DNA of 64,000 nt from Burkholderiales bacterium (GTDB taxonomy: Bacteria; Pseudomonadota; Gammaproteobacteria; Burkholderiales; Burkholderiaceae_E). The stretch covers positions 30,283-94,282 of the forward strand of contig JAPOKJ010000007.1 of the NCBI GenBank assembly GCA_029977705.1, written 5' to 3'. Numbering within the stretch: position 1 is the stretch's first letter; each line of letters begins with the position of its first letter. Below, piece by piece: positions 8,783 through 17,942 of this stretch. The position numbers and the translations under genes were made by a program. The notes beneath the pieces are model-generated. The model saw only the letters and a program-made list of their open reading frames with translations. It did no database searches and had not been told where the DNA came from.

Positions 8783-9631
8783 ATGGCCTGGATCGAATTG
8801 CCCGAGTTGCGGCAGCGCCTGGAAATCCAGTGGATCGACCACACCGGCGCACTGGCGCAAGCGCGTCCGGAGCAGGTTGAGCAGGCGCCCTGCCTGGTGT
8901 TCCTGCACGAAGGCCTGGGCAGCATCAGCCAATGGCGCGGCTTTCCGCAGGCCCTTTGCCAGGCGCTCGGGCTGTGCGGCCTGGTGTATGCCCGCCAGGG
9001 CTATGGCCGCTCCAGCCTGCGCAGCACGCCGGCGCGCGTCGATTACATGCACCGCGAGGCGCGCGAGGCCCTGCCGGCGCTGCTGCAGGCCCTGCGGGTG
9101 TGCCAGCCGGTGCTGGTCGGCCACAGCGACGGGGCCTCGATCGCCCTGCTCTATGCCGGCTTGCAGGCACGCGGCGAGCTGGTTCAGGCCCCCGCGGCGC
9201 GCGCGCTGATCGTGATGGCCCCCCACCTGTACGCCGAAGCGCAGGGCCTGGCCTCGATCGCCCAGGCACGCGAACTGTTCGACGGCGACGCCGCCTTTCG
9301 CGAGCGCCTGGGCCGCCATCATGATGATGTCCGGCACACCTTCTCGAACTGGGCCGATGTCTGGCTCAGCGAGGCCTTCCGGCACTGGAACCTGGAGGCC
9401 GAGGTCGCCGCGATCGATGTGCCGGTGCTGGCCATCCAGGGCGAGCAGGACCAGTACGGCAGCCTGGTCCAGATCCGGCGCATCCCGGAACTGCTGGGGA
9501 GCAAGGCGCGTGCCGACCTGTTCGAGGTGCCGCAGTGCCGGCACAGCCCGCATCTGGAGCAGCCCCAGGCCGTACTGCAGCGCTGCAGCGCCTTCCTGCA
9601 CGAGGTACTGGGCCCACCCGCGGTGCCTTGA
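8783..9631 (+). CDS. alpha/beta hydrolase
   Basis: Cytoplasmic hydrolase of 282 residues without a signal peptide. The fold markers are VFLHEGLGSISQWR (oxyanion loop, residues 39-52), YARQGYGRSS, the nucleophile elbow GHSDGAS with Ser115, and a C-terminal CRHSPHLEQP with His257 as probable base. Homologues are often encoded beside BoxR-like regulators and benzoate-type ABC importers, where hydrolysis of an acyl-CoA or ring-cleavage product is possible. The ATG at 8783 was chosen; the frame extends upstream to 8693 but that part overlaps the SDR gene. It begins 23 bases after the SDR stop, consistent with one operon. Confidence 0.82.
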   Translation: MAWIELPELRQRLEIQWIDHTGALAQARPEQVEQAPCLVFLHEGLGSISQWRGFPQALCQALGLCGLVYARQGYGRSSLRSTPARVDYMHREAREALPALLQALRVCQPVLVGHSDGASIALLYAGLQARGELVQAPAARALIVMAPHLYAEAQGLASIAQARELFDGDAAFRERLGRHHDDVRHTFSNWADVWLSEAFRHWNLEAEVAAIDVPVLAIQGEQDQYGSLVQIRRIPELLGSKARADLFEVPQCRHSPHLEQPQAVLQRCSAFLHEVLGPPAVP

Positions 9632-9704
9632 TCCGGGTTTGCCCGAAGCGCCCAAAGTGCAGCCCGAAACGATTACACTTGCCCACCACGAGAAGGAGAC
9701 AAAC

Positions 9705-10883
9705 ATGACCCTGAACAAGACACGACTCAAGAGCGCGCTGCTGGCCGGCGCGATGCTGCTGGCGGCCAGTGCCCAGGCCCAGGCCCCGATCAAGATCGGC
9801 TTCATGGCCGAGTTGTCCGGCCCGCAGGGCGCGCTGGGCAAGGACCAGTACGATGCCTTCATGATGATCGTCGAGGCCAATGGCGGCAAGCTGGGCGGTG
9901 TGCCGGTGCAGGTGATCCGCGAGGACAGCCAGCTCAAGCCGGAAGTGGCGGTGCAGATCGTCGACAAGTTCATCGAGAAGGACAACGTGCCGATCATCAC
10001 CGGCGTCACCTTCTCCAACATCATGATGGCCGTCCACAAGAAAGTGGTGGACAAGCAGGTGTTCCTGATCGGCTCGAATGCGGGTCCCTCGCCGATCGCC
10101 GGCGCACAGTGCTCGCCGTTTTACTACTCCACTTCCTGGCAGAACGACCAGCAGGCCGAGGTCGTCGGCAAGTATGCTTCCGACAAGAACATCGACAAAA
10201 TCATCACCATCGCCCCGAACTACCAGGCCGGCAAGGACTTCGTCGCCGGCTTCAAGCGCTACTACAAGGTGCCGGTGATCCAGGAGTTGTGGCCTGCGGT
10301 GACCCAGCAGGACTTCTCCGCCGAGATCGCGCAGATCCAGGCCGCCAATCCGAAAGCCGTCTTCGCCTTCCTGCCGGGTGGCCTGGGCATCAACTTCGTC
10401 AAGCAATGGGCGCAGGCCGGCCTGAAGAACAAGATCACCCTGCTCACCTCTTCGACCACCGATGGCATCGGCCTGCCGGCGATGGGCGATGCGGCGCTGG
10501 GCGTGATCTCGGGCACCTTCTGGGGTCCGGACTTCGCCAATGCCGCCAACCAGAAGTTCGTCAAGGACTTCGAGGCCAAGTACAAGCGCATCCCCTCGCA
10601 GTACGCAGCGCAGGCCTACGACTCGGCCCTGCTGCTCGATTCGGCGATTGCCAAGGTCAAGGGCAACGTGGCTGACAAGGCCGCCTTCCAGGCAGCCCTG
10701 AAGGCCGCCGATTTCAAGTCAGTGCGCGGCGACTTCAAGTTCAACAACAACAACTTCCCGATCCAGGACCTGCACATCTTCGAGGCGATCAAGGATGGTC
10801 AGGGCCGTTACACGCTCAAGACGGTGGCCACACCGCTGAAGGCCGACAAGGATGCCTACTTCGACAAGTGCGCGCTCAAGTAA
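9705..10883 (+). CDS. branched-chain amino acid-type ABC substrate-binding protein
   Basis: Periplasmic type I binding protein (peripla_BP_6, LivK-like), 392 residues. It has a signal peptide (KSALLAGAMLLAASAQAQA) and a mature start APIKIGFMAELSGPQGALGKDQYDAF. A strong AGAAGGAGA site lies 5 bases before the ATG at 9705; the frame extends upstream to 9321 only as an overlap with the hydrolase gene. Despite the Liv label, members beside aromatic catabolic genes often bind aromatic acids. With the next four genes it forms a complete importer. Confidence 0.92.
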   Translation: MTLNKTRLKSALLAGAMLLAASAQAQAPIKIGFMAELSGPQGALGKDQYDAFMMIVEANGGKLGGVPVQVIREDSQLKPEVAVQIVDKFIEKDNVPIITGVTFSNIMMAVHKKVVDKQVFLIGSNAGPSPIAGAQCSPFYYSTSWQNDQQAEVVGKYASDKNIDKIITIAPNYQAGKDFVAGFKRYYKVPVIQELWPAVTQQDFSAEIAQIQAANPKAVFAFLPGGLGINFVKQWAQAGLKNKITLLTSSTTDGIGLPAMGDAALGVISGTFWGPDFANAANQKFVKDFEAKYKRIPSQYAAQAYDSALLLDSAIAKVKGNVADKAAFQAALKAADFKSVRGDFKFNNNNFPIQDLHIFEAIKDGQGRYTLKTVATPLKADKDAYFDKCALK

Positions 10884-10889
10884 GCTGAC

Positions 10890-11816
10890 ATGACCCTGAC
10901 CCTGTGGCTCACCCAGATCCTCAACGGCCTGCAATACGGCGTGTTGCTGTTCCTGCTGGCCGCTGGCCTGACCCTGGTGTTCGGGATCATGAACTTCGTC
11001 AACCTGGCGCACGGCTCGCTGTACATGATGGGAGCCTATTTCGCGGCCGCCGTGGCCGCGAAGACCGGCAGCTTCTTCTGGGGGGCGGTGGTGGCCGTGC
11101 CCGCCACCTTGTTGCTGGGCATCGTCATCGAGCGCGTTGCGCTGGCCAAGCTGTTTGCGCGTGACCACCTGGACCAGGTCCTGGCCACCTTTGGCCTGGT
11201 CCTGTTCTTCAACGAGCTGGTGCGCTATCTCTGGGGCAGCTCGCCGGTCTACTCCACCACGCCAGAGTGGCTCTCCGGTGCGGTCGAGTTCGGCGCCGGC
11301 ATCACCTATCCGGCCTACCGCTTTGCCATCATCGTGGTGGGCCTGCTGGTGGCCCTCTTCCTTTACTGGCTGATCAACCGCACCCGCGTCGGCATGCTGA
11401 TCCGAGCCGGTGCCACCAATGCCTCGATGGTGTCGGCGCTGGGCGTCAACATCAAGGGGCTCAACACCCTGATCTTCGGCCTGGGCGCAGGCCTGGCCGG
11501 CCTGGCCGGCCTGATGGCCGCACCGATCATCTCGGTGCAATCGGGCATGGGCGAGACCATCCTGATCCAGACCCTGGTGGTGATCATCGTTGGCGGCATT
11601 GGTTCGATCCGGGGCGCTTTCCTGGCGGCCCTGATCGTCGGTGTGGTCGACACCCTGGGCCGCATCATGCTGCCGATCGTGATGAGCCTGCTGATGGATC
11701 CGTCCATCGCGCAGGCCGCCGGTCCGGCCATTGCCTCGATGCTGATCTACGTGCTGATGGCTGCCGTGCTGGCCTTCAAGCCGCAGGGCCTGTTCCCGGT
11801 CAACCACAGCCGCTGA
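10890..11816 (+). CDS. ABC transporter permease, LivH type
   Basis: Inner-membrane permease of 308 residues with about eight hydrophobic segments. It carries the LivH hallmarks LTLVFGIMNFVNLAHGSLYMMGAY (residues about 26-50) and VVIIVGGIGSIRGAFLAAL near 230. The start lies 6 bases after the binding-protein stop. It pairs with the LivM-type permease that follows. Confidence 0.93.
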   Translation: MTLTLWLTQILNGLQYGVLLFLLAAGLTLVFGIMNFVNLAHGSLYMMGAYFAAAVAAKTGSFFWGAVVAVPATLLLGIVIERVALAKLFARDHLDQVLATFGLVLFFNELVRYLWGSSPVYSTTPEWLSGAVEFGAGITYPAYRFAIIVVGLLVALFLYWLINRTRVGMLIRAGATNASMVSALGVNIKGLNTLIFGLGAGLAGLAGLMAAPIISVQSGMGETILIQTLVVIIVGGIGSIRGAFLAALIVGVVDTLGRIMLPIVMSLLMDPSIAQAAGPAIASMLIYVLMAAVLAFKPQGLFPVNHSR

Positions 11817-11829
11817 AAGCAAGCCGCGC

Positions 11830-12789
11830 ATGCTCTCCCGCCTCTTTCCCGAGACCCTTCGCGCAGGCAGCCCGCAAGTCCTCATCAGCGGCCTGGTGCT
11901 GCTGGCCATGCTGCTGCTGCCGGTCGTGGCCTTGTCGCTGAGCCAGCCCTTCTACATCACCCTGATGACCCGGGTGATGATTTATGCGATTGCCGCCTGC
12001 GCCCTGAACCTGCTGATCGGCTACACCGGGCTGGTCAGCTTCGGTCAGTCCCTGTTCCTGGCACTGGGGGCCTATGCCGTCGGCATTCCCAGCTTCCACG
12101 GTCTGGTCAATGGCTGGGCACACCTGATCATCGCCCTGGCCAGCGCGGCCCTGGTGGCGGCGATCGTGGGCCTGATCGTGCTGCGCACGCAGGGCATGGC
12201 CTTCATCATGATCACGCTGGCCTTTGCGCAGATGTTCTTCTTCCTGGGCATCTCGCTCAAGAATTACGGCGGTGACGACGGCATCCGGCTGGAAGGCCGC
12301 TCGCTGCTGGCACCGCTCAACCTGGGCAACAACGCCACGCTCTACTACCTGTGCTTTGCCGTGCTGGTGGCGGTGCTGTACGGCTCCTGGCGCCTGGTTC
12401 ATTCCGAATTCGGCATGACGCTGCGCGGCATCAAGGGCAACGAGCGGCGCATGAAGGCGATGGGCTTCAACACGCTCAAGTTCAAGCTGGCGATCTACAT
12501 CATCGCGGCGATGATCAGTGCGGTGGCAGGCTTTCTGCTGGCCAACCTGACCAGCTACACCTCGCCAGCCTATGCGGCCTGGACCGTCTCGGGCGAGTTG
12601 ATCGTGATGGTGGTGCTGGGCGGCATGGGCACCATTTTCGGACCCGTGATCGGCACGCTCGGCTTCCTGCTGCTCGAGGAAGGGCTGAAGGAGTGGACCG
12701 AGTTCTGGGGCATGCCCCTGGGCATCATCATCGTGGTCATCGTGCTGGTGGCCAAGCGCGGGCTGTACGGCTCGCTCAAGAAGGCCTGA
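11830..12789 (+). CDS. ABC transporter permease, LivM type
   Basis: Second permease of the importer, 319 residues, strongly hydrophobic. Family motifs are IGYTGLVSFGQSLFLALGAYAVG near residues 58-81 and VMVVLGGMGTIFGPVIG near 259-275. It lacks the fused ABC domain that some LivM proteins carry. The start is 13 bases after the LivH stop. Confidence 0.92.
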   Translation: MLSRLFPETLRAGSPQVLISGLVLLAMLLLPVVALSLSQPFYITLMTRVMIYAIAACALNLLIGYTGLVSFGQSLFLALGAYAVGIPSFHGLVNGWAHLIIALASAALVAAIVGLIVLRTQGMAFIMITLAFAQMFFFLGISLKNYGGDDGIRLEGRSLLAPLNLGNNATLYYLCFAVLVAVLYGSWRLVHSEFGMTLRGIKGNERRMKAMGFNTLKFKLAIYIIAAMISAVAGFLLANLTSYTSPAYAAWTVSGELIVMVVLGGMGTIFGPVIGTLGFLLLEEGLKEWTEFWGMPLGIIIVVIVLVAKRGLYGSLKKA

Positions 12790-12806
12790 GCCGGGAACCC
12801 GCCACG

Positions 12807-13595
12807 ATGAACGCACCGACATCCTCCAAACCCGTACTCGAGACCACCGCCCTGGTCAAGCGCTTTGGCGGCCTGCTCGCCACCGACCATGTCAGCCTGC
12901 AATTGATGCCCGGCGAACTGCATGCCCTGATCGGACCGAACGGTGCCGGCAAGACCACGCTGATCAGCCAGCTCACCGGCGAGCAGCGCCCCGACGAGGG
13001 CCAGATCCTGCTCGAGGGCGAGCCCATCAATGGCCTGAATGTCGAGCAGCGCGCCCGCCGCGGCCTGGCGCGCTCCTACCAGATCACCCAGATTCTTCCC
13101 GAGTTCACGGCCCTGCAAAATGTCGCCATGGCCGTGATGTCGCAGCGCCATCAGGCACAGCGGCGCAGCGGACTGGCGGCCTGGTCGGTGATGCTGCGCG
13201 ATGAGGGCCTGATCTCGCCAGCCCGCGCGGCGCTCGCCCAGGTGGGTCTTGCCGCCCAGGCCGACACCCCGGCCAATGTGATGGCCCATGGCGAGCACCG
13301 CCAGCTCGAGCTGGCCATGGCCCTGGCCTTGCAGCCGCGCCTGCTGCTGCTCGATGAACCCCTGGCCGGCATGAGCGGCAGCGAGTCCGAGACCATGGTG
13401 CAGTTGCTGCTGACCCTGAAGGGCCGCTACCCGATCCTGCTGGTCGAGCATGACATGGCCGCCGTGTTCCAGCTGGCCGACCGCATCAGCGTGCTGGTGT
13501 ACGGCAAGGTGATTGCCAGTGGCCGTCCCGACCAGATCCGCAACGACCCGGAAGTGCGCCAGGCCTATCTGGGCGACGAAACCCTGATCGCCTGA
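12807..13595 (+). CDS. ABC transporter ATP-binding protein, LivG type
   Basis: Cytoplasmic ATPase of 262 residues. Walker A is GPNGAGKTT at residues 43-51, Walker B is LLLLDEPLAGM, and an H-loop LLVEHDM follows. The signature loop reads AHGEHRQLE in place of the usual LSYGQQR, a variant seen in some LivG proteins. The ATG at 12807 begins MNAPTSSKP; the frame extends much further upstream only through the permease gene. It lies 17 bases after LivM. Confidence 0.92.
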   Translation: MNAPTSSKPVLETTALVKRFGGLLATDHVSLQLMPGELHALIGPNGAGKTTLISQLTGEQRPDEGQILLEGEPINGLNVEQRARRGLARSYQITQILPEFTALQNVAMAVMSQRHQAQRRSGLAAWSVMLRDEGLISPARAALAQVGLAAQADTPANVMAHGEHRQLELAMALALQPRLLLLDEPLAGMSGSESETMVQLLLTLKGRYPILLVEHDMAAVFQLADRISVLVYGKVIASGRPDQIRNDPEVRQAYLGDETLIA

Positions 13596-13608
13596 GATCG
13601 CTGCCACC

Positions 13609-14334
13609 ATGACACAAGCCCTGCTCCACGTTGAGAACCTCGAGGCCGGTTACCAGGCCAGCCAGGTGCTGTTCGGTCTGGCGTTCTCGCTCGGCCAGGG
13701 TCAGGTGCTCACCTTGCTGGGCCGCAACGGCATGGGCAAATCGACCACGGTCAAGTGCCTGTCGGGGCTGCTCAAGCCGCGCGCCGGACGCATCCAGCTG
13801 GCCGGTCAGGAGCTCGCGGGGCAGCCCGCCTACCTGATCGGTCGTGCCGGCATCGGCCTGGTCCCCGAAGGTCGCCAGGTGTTTCCCTCACTGACCGTGC
13901 GCGAGAACCTGGTGGCGACAGCGCACACGCGCAACTTCCAGCCCGGCGCCGGACGCGAGCCCTGGCACCTGGAACGCGTCTATGACCTGTTCCCGCGCCT
14001 GCACGAGCGCGCCCGGCAGATGGCCGGCCAGCTCTCCGGGGGCGAGCAACAGATGCTGGCGGTCGGCCGGGCCCTGATGACCAATCCGCGGCTGCTGATC
14101 CTGGATGAGGCCACCGAGGGGCTGGCGCCGCTGATCCGGGCCGAGATCTGGAAATGCCTGGCGCGCCTGAAGCAGGAAGGCATGGCGATGATCATCGTCG
14201 ACAAGAACATCAAGCCCTTGCTGCCGCTGGCCGACCGGCACATCATCATCGAGAAAGGCCGGGTGGCCTGGCAAGGCAACAGCGACGAGCTGACCGCACA
14301 GCCCGAGGTGATCCAGCGCTACCTGAGCGTGTAA
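13609..14334 (+). CDS. ABC transporter ATP-binding protein, LivF type
   Basis: Last gene of the importer, 241 residues. Walker A is GRNGMGKST, followed by the LivF-typical GIGLVPEGRQVFPSLTVREN block, signature LSGGEQQML and Walker B LLILDEATEGLAP. It would pair with the LivG-type subunit to drive uptake. The operon probably ends after it: a 7-bp GC hairpin lies 18 bases downstream. Confidence 0.93.
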   Translation: MTQALLHVENLEAGYQASQVLFGLAFSLGQGQVLTLLGRNGMGKSTTVKCLSGLLKPRAGRIQLAGQELAGQPAYLIGRAGIGLVPEGRQVFPSLTVRENLVATAHTRNFQPGAGREPWHLERVYDLFPRLHERARQMAGQLSGGEQQMLAVGRALMTNPRLLILDEATEGLAPLIRAEIWKCLARLKQEGMAMIIVDKNIKPLLPLADRHIIIEKGRVAWQGNSDELTAQPEVIQRYLSV

Positions 14335-14351
14335 GGCGGGCGCTCCGTTGT

Positions 14352-14367
14352 GGCGGGATTTCCCGCC
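14352..14367 (+). other. GC hairpin after the Liv operon
   Basis: Inverted repeat GGCGGGA-TT-TCCCGCC, 18 bases after the LivF stop. It has no T-run, so it is only a possible terminator or mRNA 3-prime end structure. Confidence 0.4.
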
Positions 14368-14379
14368 GACTGGATCGTC

Positions 14380-14427
14380 CTGCCCTGTTTGCTGCCCCGT
14401 TTGCTGCCCCGTTCTCTGCCGTATTTG
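14380..14427. repeat. four tandem 12-bp repeats
   Basis: Four consecutive copies of a unit close to CTGCCCCGTTTG (14380-14391, 14392-14403, 14404-14415, 14416-14427) lie in the short gap between the LivF and DUF3617 genes. The copies differ at a few positions, with the last the most diverged. Probably replication slippage; no function is evident. Confidence 0.75.
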
Positions 14428-14432
14428 CTTCC

Positions 14433-14972
14433 CTATTGGCGCCGCAAGGGCTTGATGTCGCCGCAGTCCGCGCCCAGCCATTGGGCCTGCATCGTCACCC
14501 GCATCGGGCGGCCATCGAGACCCGGGTTTTCCATCCAGCCGCTGTAGGCCTTGTCGTTCAGATAAGTGAATTCGCCGCGGCCCTTTTGAGTGGTCTGGCC
14601 GCTCTGGCAGCTGTATTCCACGCGGGCCACCTGGCCACTCCAGGCCACCGTCTGCCGACAGCCTTCGCGGGCCGCTACCGCAGTCGGGTCGAGCCTGGCC
14701 ATCTCCGGGCTGATGCACAGCCGGGCGCCGCCCCCCGCTGCCATCTGGAAACCCTGCTGGCCCATCATCTTTTCCATCTCGGCCCGCTGGGCGGGTGGCA
14801 AGCCCGCCAGTGCCGCCTGCATCTGTGATCGAATGGCCTCCATCTCCGGGCTTTGCACGCGGGTCTCCCAGAGACCGGGTGCGATCGGGCGCGATTGGGC
14901 CTGGGCCAGGCCAGACAGCATCAGAAGGGACAGGGCGAGAAAAGCTCGGTGCATCGGGGCTCCTGCATTCAT
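14433..14972 (-). CDS. DUF3617 domain protein, exported
   Basis: Small exported protein of 179 residues. It has a signal peptide (MHRAFLALSLLMLSGLAQAQ) and then the family start RPIAPGLWETRVQSPEM. It carries conserved cysteines in LCISPEMA, EGCRQTV, EYSCQSG and ADCGD that probably form disulfides in the periplasm. The role of DUF3617 proteins is unknown. A second ATG at 14954 (MHRAFLAL) would give a tidier signal peptide and may be the true start. Confidence 0.82.
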   Translation of the reverse strand: MNAGAPMHRAFLALSLLMLSGLAQAQSRPIAPGLWETRVQSPEMEAIRSQMQAALAGLPPAQRAEMEKMMGQQGFQMAAGGGARLCISPEMARLDPTAVAAREGCRQTVAWSGQVARVEYSCQSGQTTQKGRGEFTYLNDKAYSGWMENPGLDGRPMRVTMQAQWLGADCGDIKPLRRQ

Positions 14973-15138
14973 TTCACGGGGACGGCTGCCAGCTTAGCGC
15001 CCGGACCAGTGCCTGTCATCGCGAAGGGGAGCCCGCGGTGCTGGCAGGTGCCGGACGCCGGCCGCCGGGCGACGAAGGGCATAGCGTGGTGTGCCGCAAA
15101 GACTTCGCCGAGGCCGTGAGAGGTTTTGCGGACCTTTA

Positions 15139-16191
15139 CTAAGCCGCAGGCGCTGGGTCGGCACCGGAGCCGGTCTGGGCCCGCTGCAGACGGTCACGCA
15201 CCGCCAGCCAATCGGGGGTGTCGGGCAACGCCTCGACCAGGATGCGGTCCATGCCCAGCGCGTCCATCTCGCGCAGGCTGGCATACATTTCCTGGGCGAA
15301 CACCTCAGGCTCGAAGGCGGCGATCTGGAAATGCATCCGCGCCGCCGGCACCTGTGATCCCAGCACACGCTCGAGCAGGATGGCCAGGTCGGCACTGATC
15401 CACAGCGCGACCCGCTCGCCGGCATTCAGGCAATCGATCAGTCGCTGCGGCAATTCATGCAGGGGCAGCAATTGCATCGGCGTGCGCGGCGCATAGTGGG
15501 CCGCCAGCGAGCCCGATACCTGAGGGCCACCCTTGCTGCGCACCGGCACCGCCTGGCCCACCACCTCGGCCAGCGCCTGTTCGCCGATGTGGCCAGGGCG
15601 CAGCACCACCGGGGAGGTGCCGGTGACATCGATGATGGTCGATTCGATGCCGATGCGGGCATCGCCACCTTCCAGGACCCAGGCAATATCATCGCCCAGG
15701 TCATCGCGCACATGCGCCGCGCGAGTCGGACTGATGCGCCCGAAGCGGTTTGCAGAGGGTGCAGCCACCCCTTTGCCACCGAGCCGGTGGAACTGCTGCA
15801 GGACAGCCTGCGCCACCGGATGCGAGGGCACGCGCAGGCCGACCGTGTCCTGGCCGGCGCAGGCGAAGCCCGGGGCGCCGGCGCGGCGGCGCATGATCAG
15901 GGTCATGGGTCCAGGCCAGAAAGCCTGCGCCAGGGCCTGGGCATGCGGGTGCGCCTGGGGAGAAAAATCGGCCCACAGGGCAGCCTGCGCGAGATCGGCC
16001 ACGTGAACGATCAGGGGGTGATCGGCAGGGCGGCCCTTGACCCGATAGACTTCAGCCACCGCCGATTCGTTGCCGGCATCGGCCGCCAAACCGTACACCG
16101 TCTCGGTGGGCAGACCAATCAGTTGGCCGGCACGCAGCAGCATGGCCGCGCGCTGGGCCTGCCCCTCGTCGAAGGCACGATGTTCAGCCAC
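15139..16191 (-). CDS. L-threonylcarbamoyladenylate synthase (Sua5/YrdC/TsaC type)
   Basis: About 350 residues. It makes threonylcarbamoyl-AMP from threonine, bicarbonate and ATP for the universal t6A37 tRNA modification. The YrdC domain shows LIGLPTETVYGLAADA and KGRPADHPLIVHV, then the SANRFGRISPT block. A C-terminal Sua5 domain follows the linker GSLAAHYAPRTPMQL, marking the longer Sua5 form. The likely start is GTG at 16191, overlapping the purK stop by 8 bases; the frame runs open further upstream but there it only shadows purK. Position at the end of the purCEK operon suggests co-transcription. Confidence 0.88.
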   Translation of the reverse strand: MAEHRAFDEGQAQRAAMLLRAGQLIGLPTETVYGLAADAGNESAVAEVYRVKGRPADHPLIVHVADLAQAALWADFSPQAHPHAQALAQAFWPGPMTLIMRRRAGAPGFACAGQDTVGLRVPSHPVAQAVLQQFHRLGGKGVAAPSANRFGRISPTRAAHVRDDLGDDIAWVLEGGDARIGIESTIIDVTGTSPVVLRPGHIGEQALAEVVGQAVPVRSKGGPQVSGSLAAHYAPRTPMQLLPLHELPQRLIDCLNAGERVALWISADLAILLERVLGSQVPAARMHFQIAAFEPEVFAQEMYASLREMDALGMDRILVEALPDTPDWLAVRDRLQRAQTGSGADPAPAA

Positions 16192-17386
16192 GCTCGATGC
16201 CCAGGTCCTGCTCGATGCGTTCGACCACGGCCAGGGCCTGTTCGGTGGAATCGCCCAGCACGGTGACATGGCCCATCTTGCGACCCACGCGCGGCTCGCC
16301 CTTGCCGTACAGGTGCAGCTTGGCCCGAGGATGCTTGGCCACATGCAGCCAGTTGGGCTCGCGGGCCGTGATGCCGTCACTGCCGGCACCACTGAACCAG
16401 ATGTCGCCCAGCAGGTTCAGCATCACCGCCGGCTCATGCTGTTGGGTACTGCCCAGCGGCCAACCGGCCAGGATGCGCGCCTGCTGCTCGAACTGGCTGC
16501 TGACGCAGGCATCGATGCTGTAGTGACCCGAGTTGTGCGGCCGCGGTGCCATCTCGTTGACCACCAGCGAGCCGTCCTCGAGCACAAAGAACTCGACACA
16601 GAGCACGCCGACATAGTCCATGGCATGGGCGAGCTTGACGGCCGCATCGCAGGCCGCCAGGGCCAGGCCGGCATCGACATGCGCCGGCACGGTGGAACGG
16701 GCCAGGATGCCCTTCTGATGCAGGTTCTGGGCCACCGGATAGGCGGCGGTCTCGGCGTCGAAGGCGCGCGCCACCACGGCCGACAACTCGAGCCGCAGTT
16801 CGCAACGCTTCTCCAGGACGCAGGGCACCCCGCCCATCTCGTCCCAGGCCTCCAGGGCCTGGGCCAGGGTCAGCACCCGCGCCTGGCCCTTGCCGTCATA
16901 CCCCATGCGCGCCGATTTGAGGATGCCGGGAAAGAGGCGATCGATCTGCTCATCGCTCAGCTTCTCGAGGAACTGGCGCGACTCGATGGCAAGCCAGGGG
17001 ACACAGTCCAGCCCGACACTTTCGACGAAGCGTTTTTCGCGGATGCGGTCCTGGGCAATCGCAACCGCAGGCGCAGCCGGACTGACGATCGTTTTCTCGG
17101 CCAGTTTTTCCAGCGCGGCAGCCGGTACATTCTCGAACTCGGTCGTGACCGCGCGGCACAGCGCGGCCAGTTCGGTCAGGGCGGCCACATCCAGGTAGTC
17201 GGCACGCAGGTGCAGGTCAGCGACCGAGCCGGCTGGCGAATCCTTGCCGGGATCGAGGACACAGACCTTGAAGCCCATGCTCTGCGCCGCCATGCAGAAC
17301 ATGCGGCCCAGTTGCCCGCCACCGAGCACGCCGAGCCAGGAGCCGGCCGGAAGGGCCGGGTTCGGTTTGAAGCGGGGAGCGTTCAT
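16184..17386 (-). CDS. purK: 5-(carboxyamino)imidazole ribonucleotide synthase PurK
   Basis: Purine biosynthesis: ATP-dependent carboxylation of AIR to N5-CAIR. The protein has 400 residues with the ATP-grasp layout: N-terminal LGVLGGGQLGRMFCMAAQSMG nucleotide-binding loop, central ATP-grasp domain (VLEKRCELRLELS, CVEFFVLEDG) and the substrate motif NEMAPRPHNSGHYSIDA. The ATG at 17386 (MNAPRFKPNP) was chosen over the open upstream frame because the fold starts at residue 16. It works directly with PurE encoded 55 bases upstream. Confidence 0.95.
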   Translation of the reverse strand: MNAPRFKPNPALPAGSWLGVLGGGQLGRMFCMAAQSMGFKVCVLDPGKDSPAGSVADLHLRADYLDVAALTELAALCRAVTTEFENVPAAALEKLAEKTIVSPAAPAVAIAQDRIREKRFVESVGLDCVPWLAIESRQFLEKLSDEQIDRLFPGILKSARMGYDGKGQARVLTLAQALEAWDEMGGVPCVLEKRCELRLELSAVVARAFDAETAAYPVAQNLHQKGILARSTVPAHVDAGLALAACDAAVKLAHAMDYVGVLCVEFFVLEDGSLVVNEMAPRPHNSGHYSIDACVSSQFEQQARILAGWPLGSTQQHEPAVMLNLLGDIWFSGAGSDGITAREPNWLHVAKHPRAKLHLYGKGEPRVGRKMGHVTVLGDSTEQALAVVERIEQDLGIERG

Positions 17387-17441
17387 CACGGATCCTTGCT
17401 GATGAAGGGGATCGGCGCCGTGCGGCGGTTCGGGGGTCGGC

Positions 17442-17942
17442 TCAGCGAGCGGGCGGCAGGTGCATGGCCCGCGCGGCATCGGACTGTTCGCGGCGGAAGG
17501 CCTGCAACTGCGCGGCCAGCGCGGCATCGCCCTGGGCCAGCATGGCTACCGCGAACAGGGCGGCATTGGCAGCACCAGCCTCACCGATGGCAAAGGTGGC
17601 AACCGGGATGCCCTTGGGCATCTGCACGATCGAGAGCAGGGAATCTTCGCCGCGCAGGTACTTGGAGGGCACCGGCACGCCGAGCACCGGCACCGTGGTC
17701 TTGGCGGCGATCATGCCGGGCAGGTGGGCGGCACCGCCGGCACCGGCGATGATCGCGCGCAGGCCGCGCTGGGGCGCCTGCTCAGCATAGGCGAACATCT
17801 CGTCGGGCATGCGGTGCGCCGATACGACACGCGCCTCGTGCGGCACGCCAAAGCGCTCCAGCACGGCGACCGCCTGTTGCATGACATCCCAATCGCTCGA
17901 GCTGCCCATCACGACGCCGATCAGGGGGGCGGGGCCGCTCAT
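17442..17942 (-). CDS. purE: N5-carboxyaminoimidazole ribonucleotide mutase PurE
   Basis: Class I PurE of 166 residues that converts N5-CAIR to CAIR. It has the diagnostic [12 protein letters not shown] at the N-terminus, [11 protein letters not shown], and [14 protein letters not shown] in the active site. The ATG at 17942 overlaps the purC stop (ATGA), so the two are coupled. Length fits the family. Confidence 0.96.
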   Translation of the reverse strand: MSGPAPLIGVVMGSSSDWDVMQQAVAVLERFGVPHEARVVSAHRMPDEMFAYAEQAPQRGLRAIIAGAGGAAHLPGMIAAKTTVPVLGVPVPSKYLRGEDSLLSIVQMPKGIPVATFAIGEAGAANAALFAVAMLAQGDAALAAQLQAFRREQSDAARAMHLPPAR

